Shown here one piece after another: positions 28,483 through 35,033 of a stretch of 42,802 nucleotides of DNA. This DNA comes from a virus, in the IMG/VR virus record IMGVR_UViG_3300025435_000004, positions 1 through 42,802 of that record; one strand, given 5' to 3'. Position numbers and translations under genes: made by a program. The stretch's first letter is position 1, and each line of letters begins with the position of its first letter. The notes below the pieces were generated by a model. It was given only the letters and a program-made list of their open reading frames with translations, ran no database searches and had not been told where the DNA came from.

Positions 28483-29336
28483 GTAGCGGCTTAGATATAG
28501 TCAACATCGCTCAAAAGCAGATTGGCTTTATCGAAGGACCTAACAACGAAAACCCGTATGGCACTTGGTATGGCATGCCTAATCAAAGTTACTGCGCCAT
28601 GTTTGTTAGTTGGGTATTTGATCAAGCAAAGTTATCTGCGCTAGTTGCCGCTGAAACACCCAAGGGATTTAGTTACTGCCCAGTAGGATTAAGTTGGTTC
28701 CAGAAGCATGGCCAGATAGTTCCTAAAGGAACAGGTCGTCCTGGCGATATTGTTTTCTATGATTTTTCTGGCAAAGGTGTGGCTGAGCATGTAGGTATTC
28801 TGGAGAACTGCTCAACGGCAGGACTAACAGTCATTGAAGCAAACACCAGCCCTGACCATGCCACTGGCTCACAAGCAAACGGCATAGGTGTGTTTCGTAG
28901 GCACCGCCCATGGCTCAACATCGTTGCCATTGCTAGACCTAACTACCCAACACCTGTCAAACCTTCTACGCCTACCAAGAACAAGGTGCTAGCAACGGGA
29001 GTTGCAGGCGCTACAGCCCTTGGTGGTGGTGGAATGGCCCTGAGTAATAATCTTGGCTCAACTACGCCTAGCGTCAAGGCTCCAACTGTTATCGTAGCCC
29101 CGCCATTCCCTGGCACAGCAGCCTTTAAAGTGGGCTATAAGACCGCAGCAGCCATGATTGTAGAGAGAGCACTAGCCAACGCTGGATTGCTACCTCAAAA
29201 TCAAATTTTAGGTACATTGACAGCTGAGGATCTAGCCCTCGTGCCCGTCTACCAGAGCAAATATCCTGGGCTTAAAAAGGAAAAAGGCATTGGCCCATTC
29301 ACCTACTCGTCTATGACGGCAAAGGCTGGCTCATAA
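28479..29336 (+). CDS. CHAP-domain endolysin with peptidoglycan-binding tail
   Basis: A 285-aa lysin. The CHAP amidase/peptidase domain (about residues 5-150) has SYCAMFVSWVFD with the catalytic Cys, AEHVGIL with the catalytic His and VIEANTS with the third residue. A Pro- and Thr-rich linker and a hydrophobic Gly/Ala stretch (about 170-188) follow. The end (about 210-283) resembles a peptidoglycan-binding domain (VERALANAGLLP, then GIGPFTY). It cleaves host peptidoglycan at the end of infection. The hydrophobic linker may tether the enzyme to the membrane. It is coupled to both neighbours. Confidence 0.85.
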   Translation: MSSGLDIVNIAQKQIGFIEGPNNENPYGTWYGMPNQSYCAMFVSWVFDQAKLSALVAAETPKGFSYCPVGLSWFQKHGQIVPKGTGRPGDIVFYDFSGKGVAEHVGILENCSTAGLTVIEANTSPDHATGSQANGIGVFRRHRPWLNIVAIARPNYPTPVKPSTPTKNKVLATGVAGATALGGGGMALSNNLGSTTPSVKAPTVIVAPPFPGTAAFKVGYKTAAAMIVERALANAGLLPQNQILGTLTAEDLALVPVYQSKYPGLKKEKGIGPFTYSSMTAKAGS

Positions 29337-29566
29337 TGCCATTCAAGTTTGATATGACAAACCCAAAGACCGCTTTCCTCGGCGGTACGGCGGGTCTTTT
29401 AGTATGGAAAGCAAGCAACTTCGCAATAGATCCTGTACACTTGGGTATGGTTGCAACGGCAGTCGCTACTGGCTCCGCTTCACCCAAGCCTTATGGTTCT
29501 CCGTTGAGTGATCCAGAGGCTAGCCATATGAATACACCATACGTTGACAATGTAGAGGAAGAATAA
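29336..29566 (+). CDS. Small lysis-region protein
   Basis: A 76-aa protein overlapping the endolysin stop by TAATG and ending one base before the next ATG. Two weakly hydrophobic segments (about residues 12-25 and 33-46) could be membrane-associated. The C-terminus is acidic. It could be a third holin or antiholin component. No family was recognised. Confidence 0.5.
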   Translation: MPFKFDMTNPKTAFLGGTAGLLVWKASNFAIDPVHLGMVATAVATGSASPKPYGSPLSDPEASHMNTPYVDNVEEE

Positions 29567-29794
29567 ATGAAAATATCATCACGCGAAAAGGCTCTTATTG
29601 AGCATTACCTATATGCGACTATCGCTGCTGGCGTTGCTATTTATCAAACTGGCAACCACAATCTCAAGCATATTGCTTGGGCTGCTCTTGTTGGTGTGCT
29701 TGGTCCAATCGTGGCTCGCATCAACCCATACTCACTATTCAATAAGACACTACCGCCAGTAGATCACAAGATTGTGCCTGCTAGCACCAAGTAA
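29567..29794 (+). CDS. Second holin-like membrane protein
   Basis: A 75-aa protein with a first hydrophobic helix at about residues 14-28 (YLYATIAAGVAIYQT) and a second at about 35-53 (AWAALVGVLGPIVARINP), then a short polar tail. The two-helix topology and the ending with Arg and Asn-Pro resemble the 27812-28006 product and phage holins in general. It is the last gene of the lysis cassette and is followed by an intrinsic terminator. Confidence 0.6.
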   Translation: MKISSREKALIEHYLYATIAAGVAIYQTGNHNLKHIAWAALVGVLGPIVARINPYSLFNKTLPPVDHKIVPASTK

Positions 29795-29811
29795 AACTTA
29801 ATAACAAATAG

Positions 29812-29846
29812 CCCCTCGCTTAATTGCGGGGGGTTTATTTTTTTTG
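29812..29846 (+). terminator. Intrinsic terminator after the lysis cassette
   Basis: CCCCTCGC (29812-29819) pairs with GCGGGGGG (29826-29833, one T-G pair) around TTAATT, followed by TTTATTTTTTTT. A strong rho-independent terminator closing the late operon. Confidence 0.9.
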
Positions 29847-30032
29847 CAATTTTGCTTATATTAAAGGCGACGCTATCAGCGGAGCCGCGTCGCATACCTT
29901 GGTTAAACTCGCTCCCGTGCTTACGCTCGTAGTCTAGCCATAGGAAAAAATTTCTGTCAAATCGAGAGCCACTGGCGTGTCTCATTTCGACTCATAGGCA
30001 AACCCTATCTCGGGCCGTGCTACACTTCACCT
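29847..30032 (+). promoter_or_regulatory. Intergenic control region with extended -10 promoter for replication genes
   Basis: No gene was found here on either strand. It contains a stem-loop GCGACGC (29867-29873) / GCGTCGC (29887-29893) and one CCATAGG (29937-29943). At the end, TGCTACACT forms an extended -10 box whose last base lies 6 bases before ATG 30033. With a start 6-7 bases downstream, the message would begin at or beside the start codon, so it would be leaderless. ATG 30033 has no ribosome-binding site, which agrees. Confidence 0.5.
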
Positions 30033-30230
30033 ATGGAAACAGAGACAAAGATAAATCACAGATCGTTTTCCTCATTCGCATCATGGGTGCGTTGTGGAAA
30101 AGCATGGCAACTAGAGCGCGGCTTTGCCGTACAGACCGAACCAGCTTGGTGGTTTGTAGGCGGGTCAGCATTTCACACAGCATGTGAACGTTACTTACGT
30201 GAGGTTCTTGATGCGCAAGAAAAAAAATGA
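30033..30230 (+). CDS. N-terminal piece of a split Cas4/RecB-like exonuclease
   Basis: A 65-aa product ending at TGA after a run of eight A. SFSSFASWVRCGKAWQL followed by WWFVGGSAFHTACE is the N-terminus of PD-(D/E)XK exonucleases of the Cas4/AddB type. It provides the first of four iron-sulphur cysteines (Cys21) and the conserved His48. The remainder of such an enzyme is found separately at 30820-31530. The two parts add up to about 300 aa, the usual size. They could assemble in trans, or the gene may be broken by insertion of three small genes. The start appears leaderless. Confidence 0.7.
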   Translation: METETKINHRSFSSFASWVRCGKAWQLERGFAVQTEPAWWFVGGSAFHTACERYLREVLDAQEKK

Positions 30231-30444
30231 GCCAACTCCTATCAAGAACCTTGTGGTTCTTTATGGGGAGAAGGCAGATTACACAAGCCTTGGCCCGATC
30301 CGTATATGCCCATGTGGGTCCGATACGTGGCATGTGAAAGTTAAGTTTGCTGAAGACGACACGATTGGCTTTTATTTTTTAGACATGCAGTGTGTGCTAT
30401 GCTCATCTCTCGCGCAGGCACCTATGCCAGATTGGGGACACTAA
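30211..30444 (+). CDS. Small zinc-ribbon protein inside the split exonuclease locus
   Basis: A 77-aa protein starting at ATG 30211, inside the end of the preceding ORF. After a basic start it shows CPCGSDTWHVKVKF and, about 20 residues later, DMQCVLCSS. This pairs CxC with CxxC as in a zinc ribbon. It is coupled to the next gene by TAATG. A single-base slip at the A8 run would fuse it to the upstream nuclease piece, but the sequence is not nuclease-like. The function is unknown. Confidence 0.6.
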   Translation: MRKKKNEPTPIKNLVVLYGEKADYTSLGPIRICPCGSDTWHVKVKFAEDDTIGFYFLDMQCVLCSSLAQAPMPDWGH

Positions 30445-30638
30445 TGATTGAAAAAACATATCCTATTCGCTGCTTCATTGAATCTTTTTTTGCAAAGATT
30501 GGTGAAGGTATTAGTCGCATTGGATGGCTAGCAACCAATGGTATTCCAGATGAATACTTTGAAGATAAATTTTTTAATAAGTTTGGCTACCATGAAGAAG
30601 ACTGGATGAAGAGCCACTGGGAAGATGATGAGTGCTAA
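30444..30638 (+). CDS. Small acidic protein inside the split exonuclease locus
   Basis: A 64-aa protein starting on a TAATG overlap. It is rich in aromatic and acidic residues (DEYFEDKFFNKFGYHEEDW), with a helical, amphipathic N-terminal half. It ends 0 bases before the next ATG. The acidic character could indicate a DNA-mimic or inhibitor protein, but that is speculative, and the family is unknown. Confidence 0.55.
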   Translation: MIEKTYPIRCFIESFFAKIGEGISRIGWLATNGIPDEYFEDKFFNKFGYHEEDWMKSHWEDDEC

Positions 30639-30827
30639 ATGGGAAAGAAACGCGCACAGATAATTACTAAGACTGCATTTGAAAAGGCTTTTGTTGAAGC
30701 TGAAGTATTAATGCGCAAGGCTCTTGGCGACATGATTGAAAAAGAAATTAGAATTGAAACTAACCCTGCTACTATTGTGGGATTGAAGAAAGCCCAAGAG
30801 ATAGTGATAGGACAAAAGGTTGATTGA
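30639..30827 (+). CDS. Small helical protein inside the split exonuclease locus
   Basis: A 62-aa charged, helical protein (KAFVEAEVLMRKALGDMIEKEIRI), with no cysteine or membrane helix. It begins directly after the preceding stop and overlaps the start of the nuclease C-terminal piece by 8 bases. Its end provides the ribosome-binding site (ATAGGA) for the next gene. Possibly a small regulator. The family was not recognised. Confidence 0.55.
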   Translation: MGKKRAQIITKTAFEKAFVEAEVLMRKALGDMIEKEIRIETNPATIVGLKKAQEIVIGQKVD

Positions 30828-31530
30828 CCTTAAAGAGATTTGGGAGCACTCGTTTCTTTCTGAGATAGGTGCTGTTGAACATAAGACTGGCACTAACCCA
30901 GTTGACTGGCGTGTTGGTGGACGTTCATCCAAAGCAAACCCTGACAAAGAAAACAAGGTTTGGTGGGATGAGAACGGTCTTAAAATGTTTGAGGATTTTG
31001 TACAGTCTTTTAACAACAACAAGTGGAAAGTCTGGATAGCACCAGATGGCACTCCTGGCATTGAAATGGGTTTTGATTTAATGTTTGGCGATGTTCGCAT
31101 CGTTGCCTATGCAGATTTAATTCTTGAGAATGAAGATGGTTCATTGACCGTGGTGGATCTGAAGACAGGATCTTATACACCAGACTCTGCTATGCAGCTG
31201 GGTGTGTACGCTTCCTGTATTGAGATGCGTTACGGTATACGACCAGCCCATGGTGCTTACTACAAGGCACGTGAGGCTATCCTTGAGCCAAGTCCAGGGC
31301 TAGACCTGTGGTCCATAGCTGTTCTTACAGAACTTTTTACCCAGTTTGAACGGGGTATTCAGGCAGAAATTTTTTTACCCAATATCAACATGCTATGTGG
31401 AAGTTGTGGCGTGAAAGAATATTGTTACGCTATTGGTGGCAGCCTTGCTCACACAGTGGACCCACTGGCACAAATAAATTTACAAACAAACAACAACAAA
31501 CAAGGAGAAACAAATGGCAGCACCAGATAA
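30820..31530 (+). CDS. C-terminal piece of a split Cas4/RecB-like exonuclease
   Basis: A 236-aa protein starting at TTG 30820 with ATAGGA upstream. It holds the complete PD-(D/E)XK core: GIEMGF (Glu82), AYADLIL (Asp99), VVDLKTG (Asp113, Lys115) and QLGVY (Gln126). Three iron-sulphur cysteines follow in CGSCGVKEYC (193, 196, 202). The first cluster cysteine and the usual first 65 residues are missing and lie at 30033-30230. The family provides 5'-3' or 3'-5' resection for phage recombination and replication. Without the N-terminal cysteine it could not form the cluster alone, so association with the other piece is likely if it is active. Confidence 0.8.
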   Translation: MIDLKEIWEHSFLSEIGAVEHKTGTNPVDWRVGGRSSKANPDKENKVWWDENGLKMFEDFVQSFNNNKWKVWIAPDGTPGIEMGFDLMFGDVRIVAYADLILENEDGSLTVVDLKTGSYTPDSAMQLGVYASCIEMRYGIRPAHGAYYKAREAILEPSPGLDLWSIAVLTELFTQFERGIQAEIFLPNINMLCGSCGVKEYCYAIGGSLAHTVDPLAQINLQTNNNKQGETNGSTR

Positions 31531-31909
31531 AACAAAGCTCCAAGTCAACTTTAAGTTGGCTGATGGAACACTGATCAACCTATACGCAGACTCACAGGCT
31601 GAACTTGAAGCAAACCTTCAGTCAATTAGTGATCTTGCACAAACAATTCTCGCTACTGGCGGGGCACTACAGAATGGCGCAAACGTTGCTTACGCAACTA
31701 AAGCACTTGGCGGAACAGTTGTAGATGAGCCTGTATGGGCTGCTAAGTCTGCTCCTGCTGCACCTGCTGGCGCTGATCACACATGTAAGCATGGTCAAAT
31801 GGTTGCCCGTAGTGGCGTTAAGGAAGCAACTGGTAAGCCTTGGAGTGGGTACTTCTGCCCAGCACCAAAGGGCACACCAGATCAATGCCCACCTAAGTTC
31901 AACCGATAG
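31514..31909 (+). CDS. Actinophage protein with C-terminal Cys/His motif
   Basis: A 131-aa protein with a strong CAAGGAGAAAC site. The N-terminal part (about residues 8-55) has a strand-strand-helix look. After an Ala-rich linker, CKHGQMV, GYFCPAP and DQCPPKF give one His and three Cys, probably a zinc site. Proteins with this C-terminus commonly sit between exonuclease and helicase genes in actinophages, where a single-stranded-DNA-binding or loader role is possible. The role is inferred. Confidence 0.6.
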   Translation: MAAPDKTKLQVNFKLADGTLINLYADSQAELEANLQSISDLAQTILATGGALQNGANVAYATKALGGTVVDEPVWAAKSAPAAPAGADHTCKHGQMVARSGVKEATGKPWSGYFCPAPKGTPDQCPPKFNR

Positions 31910-31916
31910 TATTTAG

Positions 31917-32753
31917 ATGCTGTCGCTATCCCAGGCAGCAGTAAAGGCTACAAATGATCACGCTATTTTACCTGACCTTTTCCCCGTTCTACAGAACGAG
32001 GGAATAAGGTTTAGGCGTGGTCAACTAACAATGATTGCTGGCGCACCTAACGCTGGTAAGTCGTTGTTAGCTCTGCACTTTGCTGTTCATATGCAAGTAC
32101 CAACGCTATACATTAGTGCTGATACTGACGCTTATACGACTGCGATACGATCTGCCGCCATGATTAGTGGCCATAAGGTAAACACCGTTGAAGAAGGATT
32201 TGCTACACCAGAAGGCACAGAGTTTTACTCAAAGCAATTGGAAAGCATTAAACACCTTCAATTTGATTTTGCCCCATCCCCCACTCTTGATGAAATTGAT
32301 TTATCTATACAGGCTTATGCTGAAGCATATGGCGAGTACCCACACCTTCTGATTGTAGATAATGCTATGAACGTAGTATCTATGCACGAGAACGAATGGT
32401 CTGGACTACGCGAGATTGCCAAGGCTATGCACCATATAGCTAGAGAGACTGAAGCGGCAGTCTTCTTGCTACACCACACCAGTGAAGGTGAAGGTCAGCC
32501 AGATATGCCACCTAGTCGTAAGTCAATTCAGGGTAAAATCTCCCAACTCCCCGAGATGATTATTACTGTTGCGCTCTTGCCATGGAATGGTGAGTTTAGG
32601 ATTGCTGCGGTTAAAAACCGATTTGCGAAGAACAGCGCCAGTGGTAAACAATATGTATCATTGTGGACAGATGCTTCCCGTATGTCGATCTGGAACTACA
32701 AACAGAACGACCAACATGATTGGGCCTATTCTAGTGAGGATGATGATTACTAA
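31917..32753 (+). CDS. DnaB/RepA-like RecA-fold ATPase (replicative helicase)
   Basis: A 278-aa ATPase. Walker A is GAPNAGKS (42-49) and Walker B is LLIVDNA with Asp148. A SADTD segment follows the first helix, LLHHTSEGEG lies near residues 181-190, and there is a Q-loop region. It looks like a short hexameric DnaB- or RepA-type helicase without the DnaB N-terminal domain, as in many small phages. It would unwind DNA ahead of synthesis together with the primase genes downstream. TAATG coupling joins it to the resolvase gene. Confidence 0.8.
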   Translation: MLSLSQAAVKATNDHAILPDLFPVLQNEGIRFRRGQLTMIAGAPNAGKSLLALHFAVHMQVPTLYISADTDAYTTAIRSAAMISGHKVNTVEEGFATPEGTEFYSKQLESIKHLQFDFAPSPTLDEIDLSIQAYAEAYGEYPHLLIVDNAMNVVSMHENEWSGLREIAKAMHHIARETEAAVFLLHHTSEGEGQPDMPPSRKSIQGKISQLPEMIITVALLPWNGEFRIAAVKNRFAKNSASGKQYVSLWTDASRMSIWNYKQNDQHDWAYSSEDDDY

Positions 32754-33112
32754 TGAGTACATACGGTAAGCGCAAAGGCGCTCAATTTGAAACAGATGTT
32801 CTTCGGTGGTTTAGGGGAAGACTACCGAAGGCAATAACAGAAAGGCTTGCTCGCGCAGGGGCTAATGACGAGGGTGATTTGGTTCTTATAGTCGCGGGCA
32901 GGCCCTATGTCTTTGAATTAAAAGCAACGGCAAAGATGCAGTTGCCAGAGTTTTGGCGACAAGCAACTACTGAAGCAAAGAATTATGCAAAGGCACGTGG
33001 ACTTGAAGAAGCTCCACCATCCTACGTTATTGTTAAACGCCGCATGGCTGGCATTGAAGATGCTTGGGTCATTCAAACATTGGATCAATGGGCTAGTTTT
33101 CATGACGAATAA
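32753..33112 (+). CDS. Holliday-junction resolvase-like nuclease
   Basis: A 119-aa PD-(D/E)XK protein. Glu13 in GAQFETDV, Asp42 in EGDLVL, and Glu55-x-Lys57 in FELKAT form the metal site, as in archaeal Hjc and phage resolvases. A C-terminal helix and strand follow (ATTEAKNYAKARG, then YVIVKRR). It probably cleaves branched recombination or replication intermediates before packaging. It overlaps the primase zinc-domain gene by 11 bases. Confidence 0.75.
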   Translation: MSTYGKRKGAQFETDVLRWFRGRLPKAITERLARAGANDEGDLVLIVAGRPYVFELKATAKMQLPEFWRQATTEAKNYAKARGLEEAPPSYVIVKRRMAGIEDAWVIQTLDQWASFHDE

Positions 33113-33473
33113 ACCCGATCTTGGCGCTATACTTGAAGCGTATGGATTACAGGTTCAAGAGCGTTACGGTTGGGTTGCTTGCAAGTGTGTTGTTCATGAC
33201 GATAGCCACGCAAGCGCAGCATACAATTTAGATAAACAGCAATATAACTGTTTGGTTTGTCAGTTGCTAGGTGATGTATACGATCTAGTAGCTCGCAAGG
33301 AAAACATTAAGGAGTTTAAGGATGTTAAACGCAGAGCAGAAAGCCTTGCTAACGGAAGCAACAGAGAGATACGCAGACCACATAAGTCCGCTGGCTCTGT
33401 CCTACCTACAGGCTCGCGGCATAAGCCAGCAGGTGGCAAGTTCTTACCGTCTTGGAAGCGTGGTAGATCCTAG
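33102..33473 (+). CDS. Primase zinc-binding domain (CHC2-type), separate ORF
   Basis: A 123-aa protein. CVVHDDS (Cys29, His32) and CLVC (Cys50, Cys53), 17 residues apart, form the CHC2 zinc finger that primases use to read template DNA. GDVYDLV follows, as in DnaG. The last 50 codons overlap, in another frame, the start of the TOPRIM gene and lose the primase-like look (Arg- and Gly-rich), so the conserved part ends near residue 75. It acts with the next gene as a two-chain primase unless a frameshift joins them. Confidence 0.78.
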   Translation: MTNKPDLGAILEAYGLQVQERYGWVACKCVVHDDSHASAAYNLDKQQYNCLVCQLLGDVYDLVARKENIKEFKDVKRRAESLANGSNREIRRPHKSAGSVLPTGSRHKPAGGKFLPSWKRGRS

Positions 33474-33957
33474 CGTTGGTCACGAGCATGCAGTGGGGAT
33501 GCTTAGTATTCCTTACCTTACTCCTTCTGGCGTTGTTGGAATAAAGTTTCGCAGGCTAGATAACGGCACACCCAAGTACCTATGGCCCACAGGGCAGAAG
33601 ATTGGATTGTTTAATGTTCAAGATCTACATAAACACTCAGACACAATTGCGATCTGCGAAGGGGAGATTGACACGATTGTTCTATCTGGTTGTGTTGGTA
33701 TTCCTGCTGTTGGGGTTGCTGGCGTATCTCAATGGAAAGCCCACTTTCCAAAACTTTTTGAACCGTATACGCGGATCTTAATATTTGCAGACAATGATAT
33801 AAAAGATGATGGTCGTAACCCTGGGCAAGAGCTGGCTAAACGGATCAAGGAAGACTTGCCGTCAGCAGTTATTGTAGGATTACCAGGCAATCAGGACGTT
33901 AATGATCTATACTTAGCGCATGGCAAAGACTGGTTTGATGAGCGACTAGCGGCATGA
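33322..33957 (+). CDS. Primase TOPRIM domain protein
   Basis: A 211-aa protein with its own site, AAGGAG, 7 bases before ATG 33322. It contains an RGIS...YRLG module, LSIPYLTPSGVVGIKFR and PKYLWP, then the TOPRIM motifs CEGEID (112-117) and FADNDI (155-160). This is the catalytic core of a DnaG-like primase that makes RNA primers. The C-terminus ends with GNQDVNDLYLAHG, typical of phage primases. The template-reading zinc domain is in the preceding, overlapping ORF. Confidence 0.82.
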   Translation: MLNAEQKALLTEATERYADHISPLALSYLQARGISQQVASSYRLGSVVDPSVGHEHAVGMLSIPYLTPSGVVGIKFRRLDNGTPKYLWPTGQKIGLFNVQDLHKHSDTIAICEGEIDTIVLSGCVGIPAVGVAGVSQWKAHFPKLFEPYTRILIFADNDIKDDGRNPGQELAKRIKEDLPSAVIVGLPGNQDVNDLYLAHGKDWFDERLAA

Positions 33958-34523
33958 CAACTATCGCCTGCATTGAAGGACCCGAATGGGTAATGATTGG
34001 GGCAGACTCGCAATCTTCCAGTGAAGATGGGTTTTCGATCAACATTCCCAACGGAAAAATTTTTAGAAATAATAACGTGGTCTTTGCGATGGCAGGTTCA
34101 GTACGCGGCATTAATATTCTTGAGCATGACTTTATTGTGCCTAACGTCAACGGCAAGGACATAGACAAGTACGTTACTCGTCAACTTATTCCATCAATTC
34201 GCAAGGCTTTCTTGGATGCGGGCTATGAGTTTAGCAAGGCAGAAGCAGCAGTTGAGCATGACAACATTATTATCGTAGTAGTTAAGGGCAAGGTCTATTG
34301 CATCAATGAGGACTACTCATGGGAGCGCAGCGTAGATAACATGTACGTGGCTGGCAGTGGCGAGAAGTTTGCTCTTGGCGCTATGGCAGCTCTGGCTGGT
34401 GGCTTGGTGGATGACGCTGCAAAAGCCCGTAAAATAGTCACAAAAGCCCTGCAAATCGCTAGTAAATACGACGCTTACACAGGCGGCAAGATCACTGTAT
34501 CTCTTATTCAGGAAAGTAAATGA
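33954..34523 (+). CDS. Proteasome/HslV-like Ntn hydrolase
   Basis: A 189-aa protein. After removal of Met it starts with Thr (MTTIACIEG). In mature numbering the proteasome active-site residues fall at Thr1, Asp17 (GADSQ) and Lys34 (NGKIF). YVAGSGEKFALGAM near 131-144 matches the GSG segment, and KYDAYTGGKITV matches the final catalytic loop. Such proteasome-beta-like proteins are known in actinophages. It may degrade host proteins or act as a stand-alone N-terminal-nucleophile amidase. No regulatory ATPase was seen in the genome. It overlaps both neighbours by 4 bases. Confidence 0.82.
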   Translation: MTTIACIEGPEWVMIGADSQSSSEDGFSINIPNGKIFRNNNVVFAMAGSVRGINILEHDFIVPNVNGKDIDKYVTRQLIPSIRKAFLDAGYEFSKAEAAVEHDNIIIVVVKGKVYCINEDYSWERSVDNMYVAGSGEKFALGAMAALAGGLVDDAAKARKIVTKALQIASKYDAYTGGKITVSLIQESK

Positions 34524-34747
34524 GCCGCGGATACGATCCAACATTCATAGGCGGACCTTATGATGGTGGACGTGTATCGCTAGCGTTCTGGGTACTCGAC
34601 ACGATTGAAGTACCATATGAGTATTTTAATACACATACGGCATTTGTCTGTTATGATATAGATCCTAAGACTAAGAATTATGTATACAAAGGACAGCGCA
34701 ACGTACCGAAGGGTAGACCGAATGACAGAGAAGATACAAGTGACTAA
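34520..34747 (+). CDS. Small conserved phage protein
   Basis: A 75-aa protein starting on an ATGA overlap with the hydrolase gene. GYDPTFIGGPYDGG at the N-terminus and a beta-rich middle (FVCYDIDPKTKNYVYKG) are the pattern of short uncharacterised phage proteins often seen in actinophages. Its 3' end is overlapped by 26 bases by the DUF1599 gene. The function is unknown. Confidence 0.6.
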   Translation: MSRGYDPTFIGGPYDGGRVSLAFWVLDTIEVPYEYFNTHTAFVCYDIDPKTKNYVYKGQRNVPKGRPNDREDTSD

Positions 34748-35033
34748 TGAACCAGACGACTTTGTTGTTTCCATGTGGCAAGTGTTCGACGGGGCAGGTA
34801 ACCTCTTACTCAAGAAACATGCTGACTACGGACCAAAGAACATTTCGCAAGCTCCTGGTGGTCCACTTAACGGCTTACGTGTGCGTATGTGGGATAAACT
34901 TGCGCGGATCAATAACCTTGTCGACAACAACGCAGCTCCAGAGAACGAGTCACTTAGAGATAGTTTCCTAGACCTATTAAACTATAGCGCTATTGCTTTA
35001 ATGGTGCTAGACGGGGCGTGGCCTAAAGAGTGA
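34722..35033 (+). CDS. DUF1599-like nucleotide-modification-associated protein
   Basis: A 103-aa protein starting at ATG 34722. KKHADYGPKNIS, then NGLRVRMWDKLARINNL, then ENESLRDSFLDLLNYSAIAL match the DUF1599 family (nucleotide modification associated domain 1). That family is found in phages and restriction-like loci and is thought to act with modified-nucleotide metabolism. The precise reaction is not established. It shares GTGA with the metallophosphoesterase gene. The pairing hints at a nucleotide or DNA end-processing pair, which is inference. Confidence 0.75.
   Translation: MTEKIQVTNEPDDFVVSMWQVFDGAGNLLLKKHADYGPKNISQAPGGPLNGLRVRMWDKLARINNLVDNNAAPENESLRDSFLDLLNYSAIALMVLDGAWPKE

Noticed and set aside
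29764-29985. Minus-strand ORF in the intergenic region after the lysis cassette
   Set aside because: It crosses a strong terminator and has no recognisable protein features or coupled neighbours.
29847-30032. tRNA or other structured RNA gene
   Set aside because: Only one 7-bp stem is visible. No cloverleaf or T-loop sequence was found.
30220-30227. Programmed frameshift at the A8 run joining nuclease N-terminus to downstream ORF
   Set aside because: The frame reached encodes a zinc ribbon with its own overlapping ATG, not nuclease sequence, and a -1 shift gives only a short unrelated tail.
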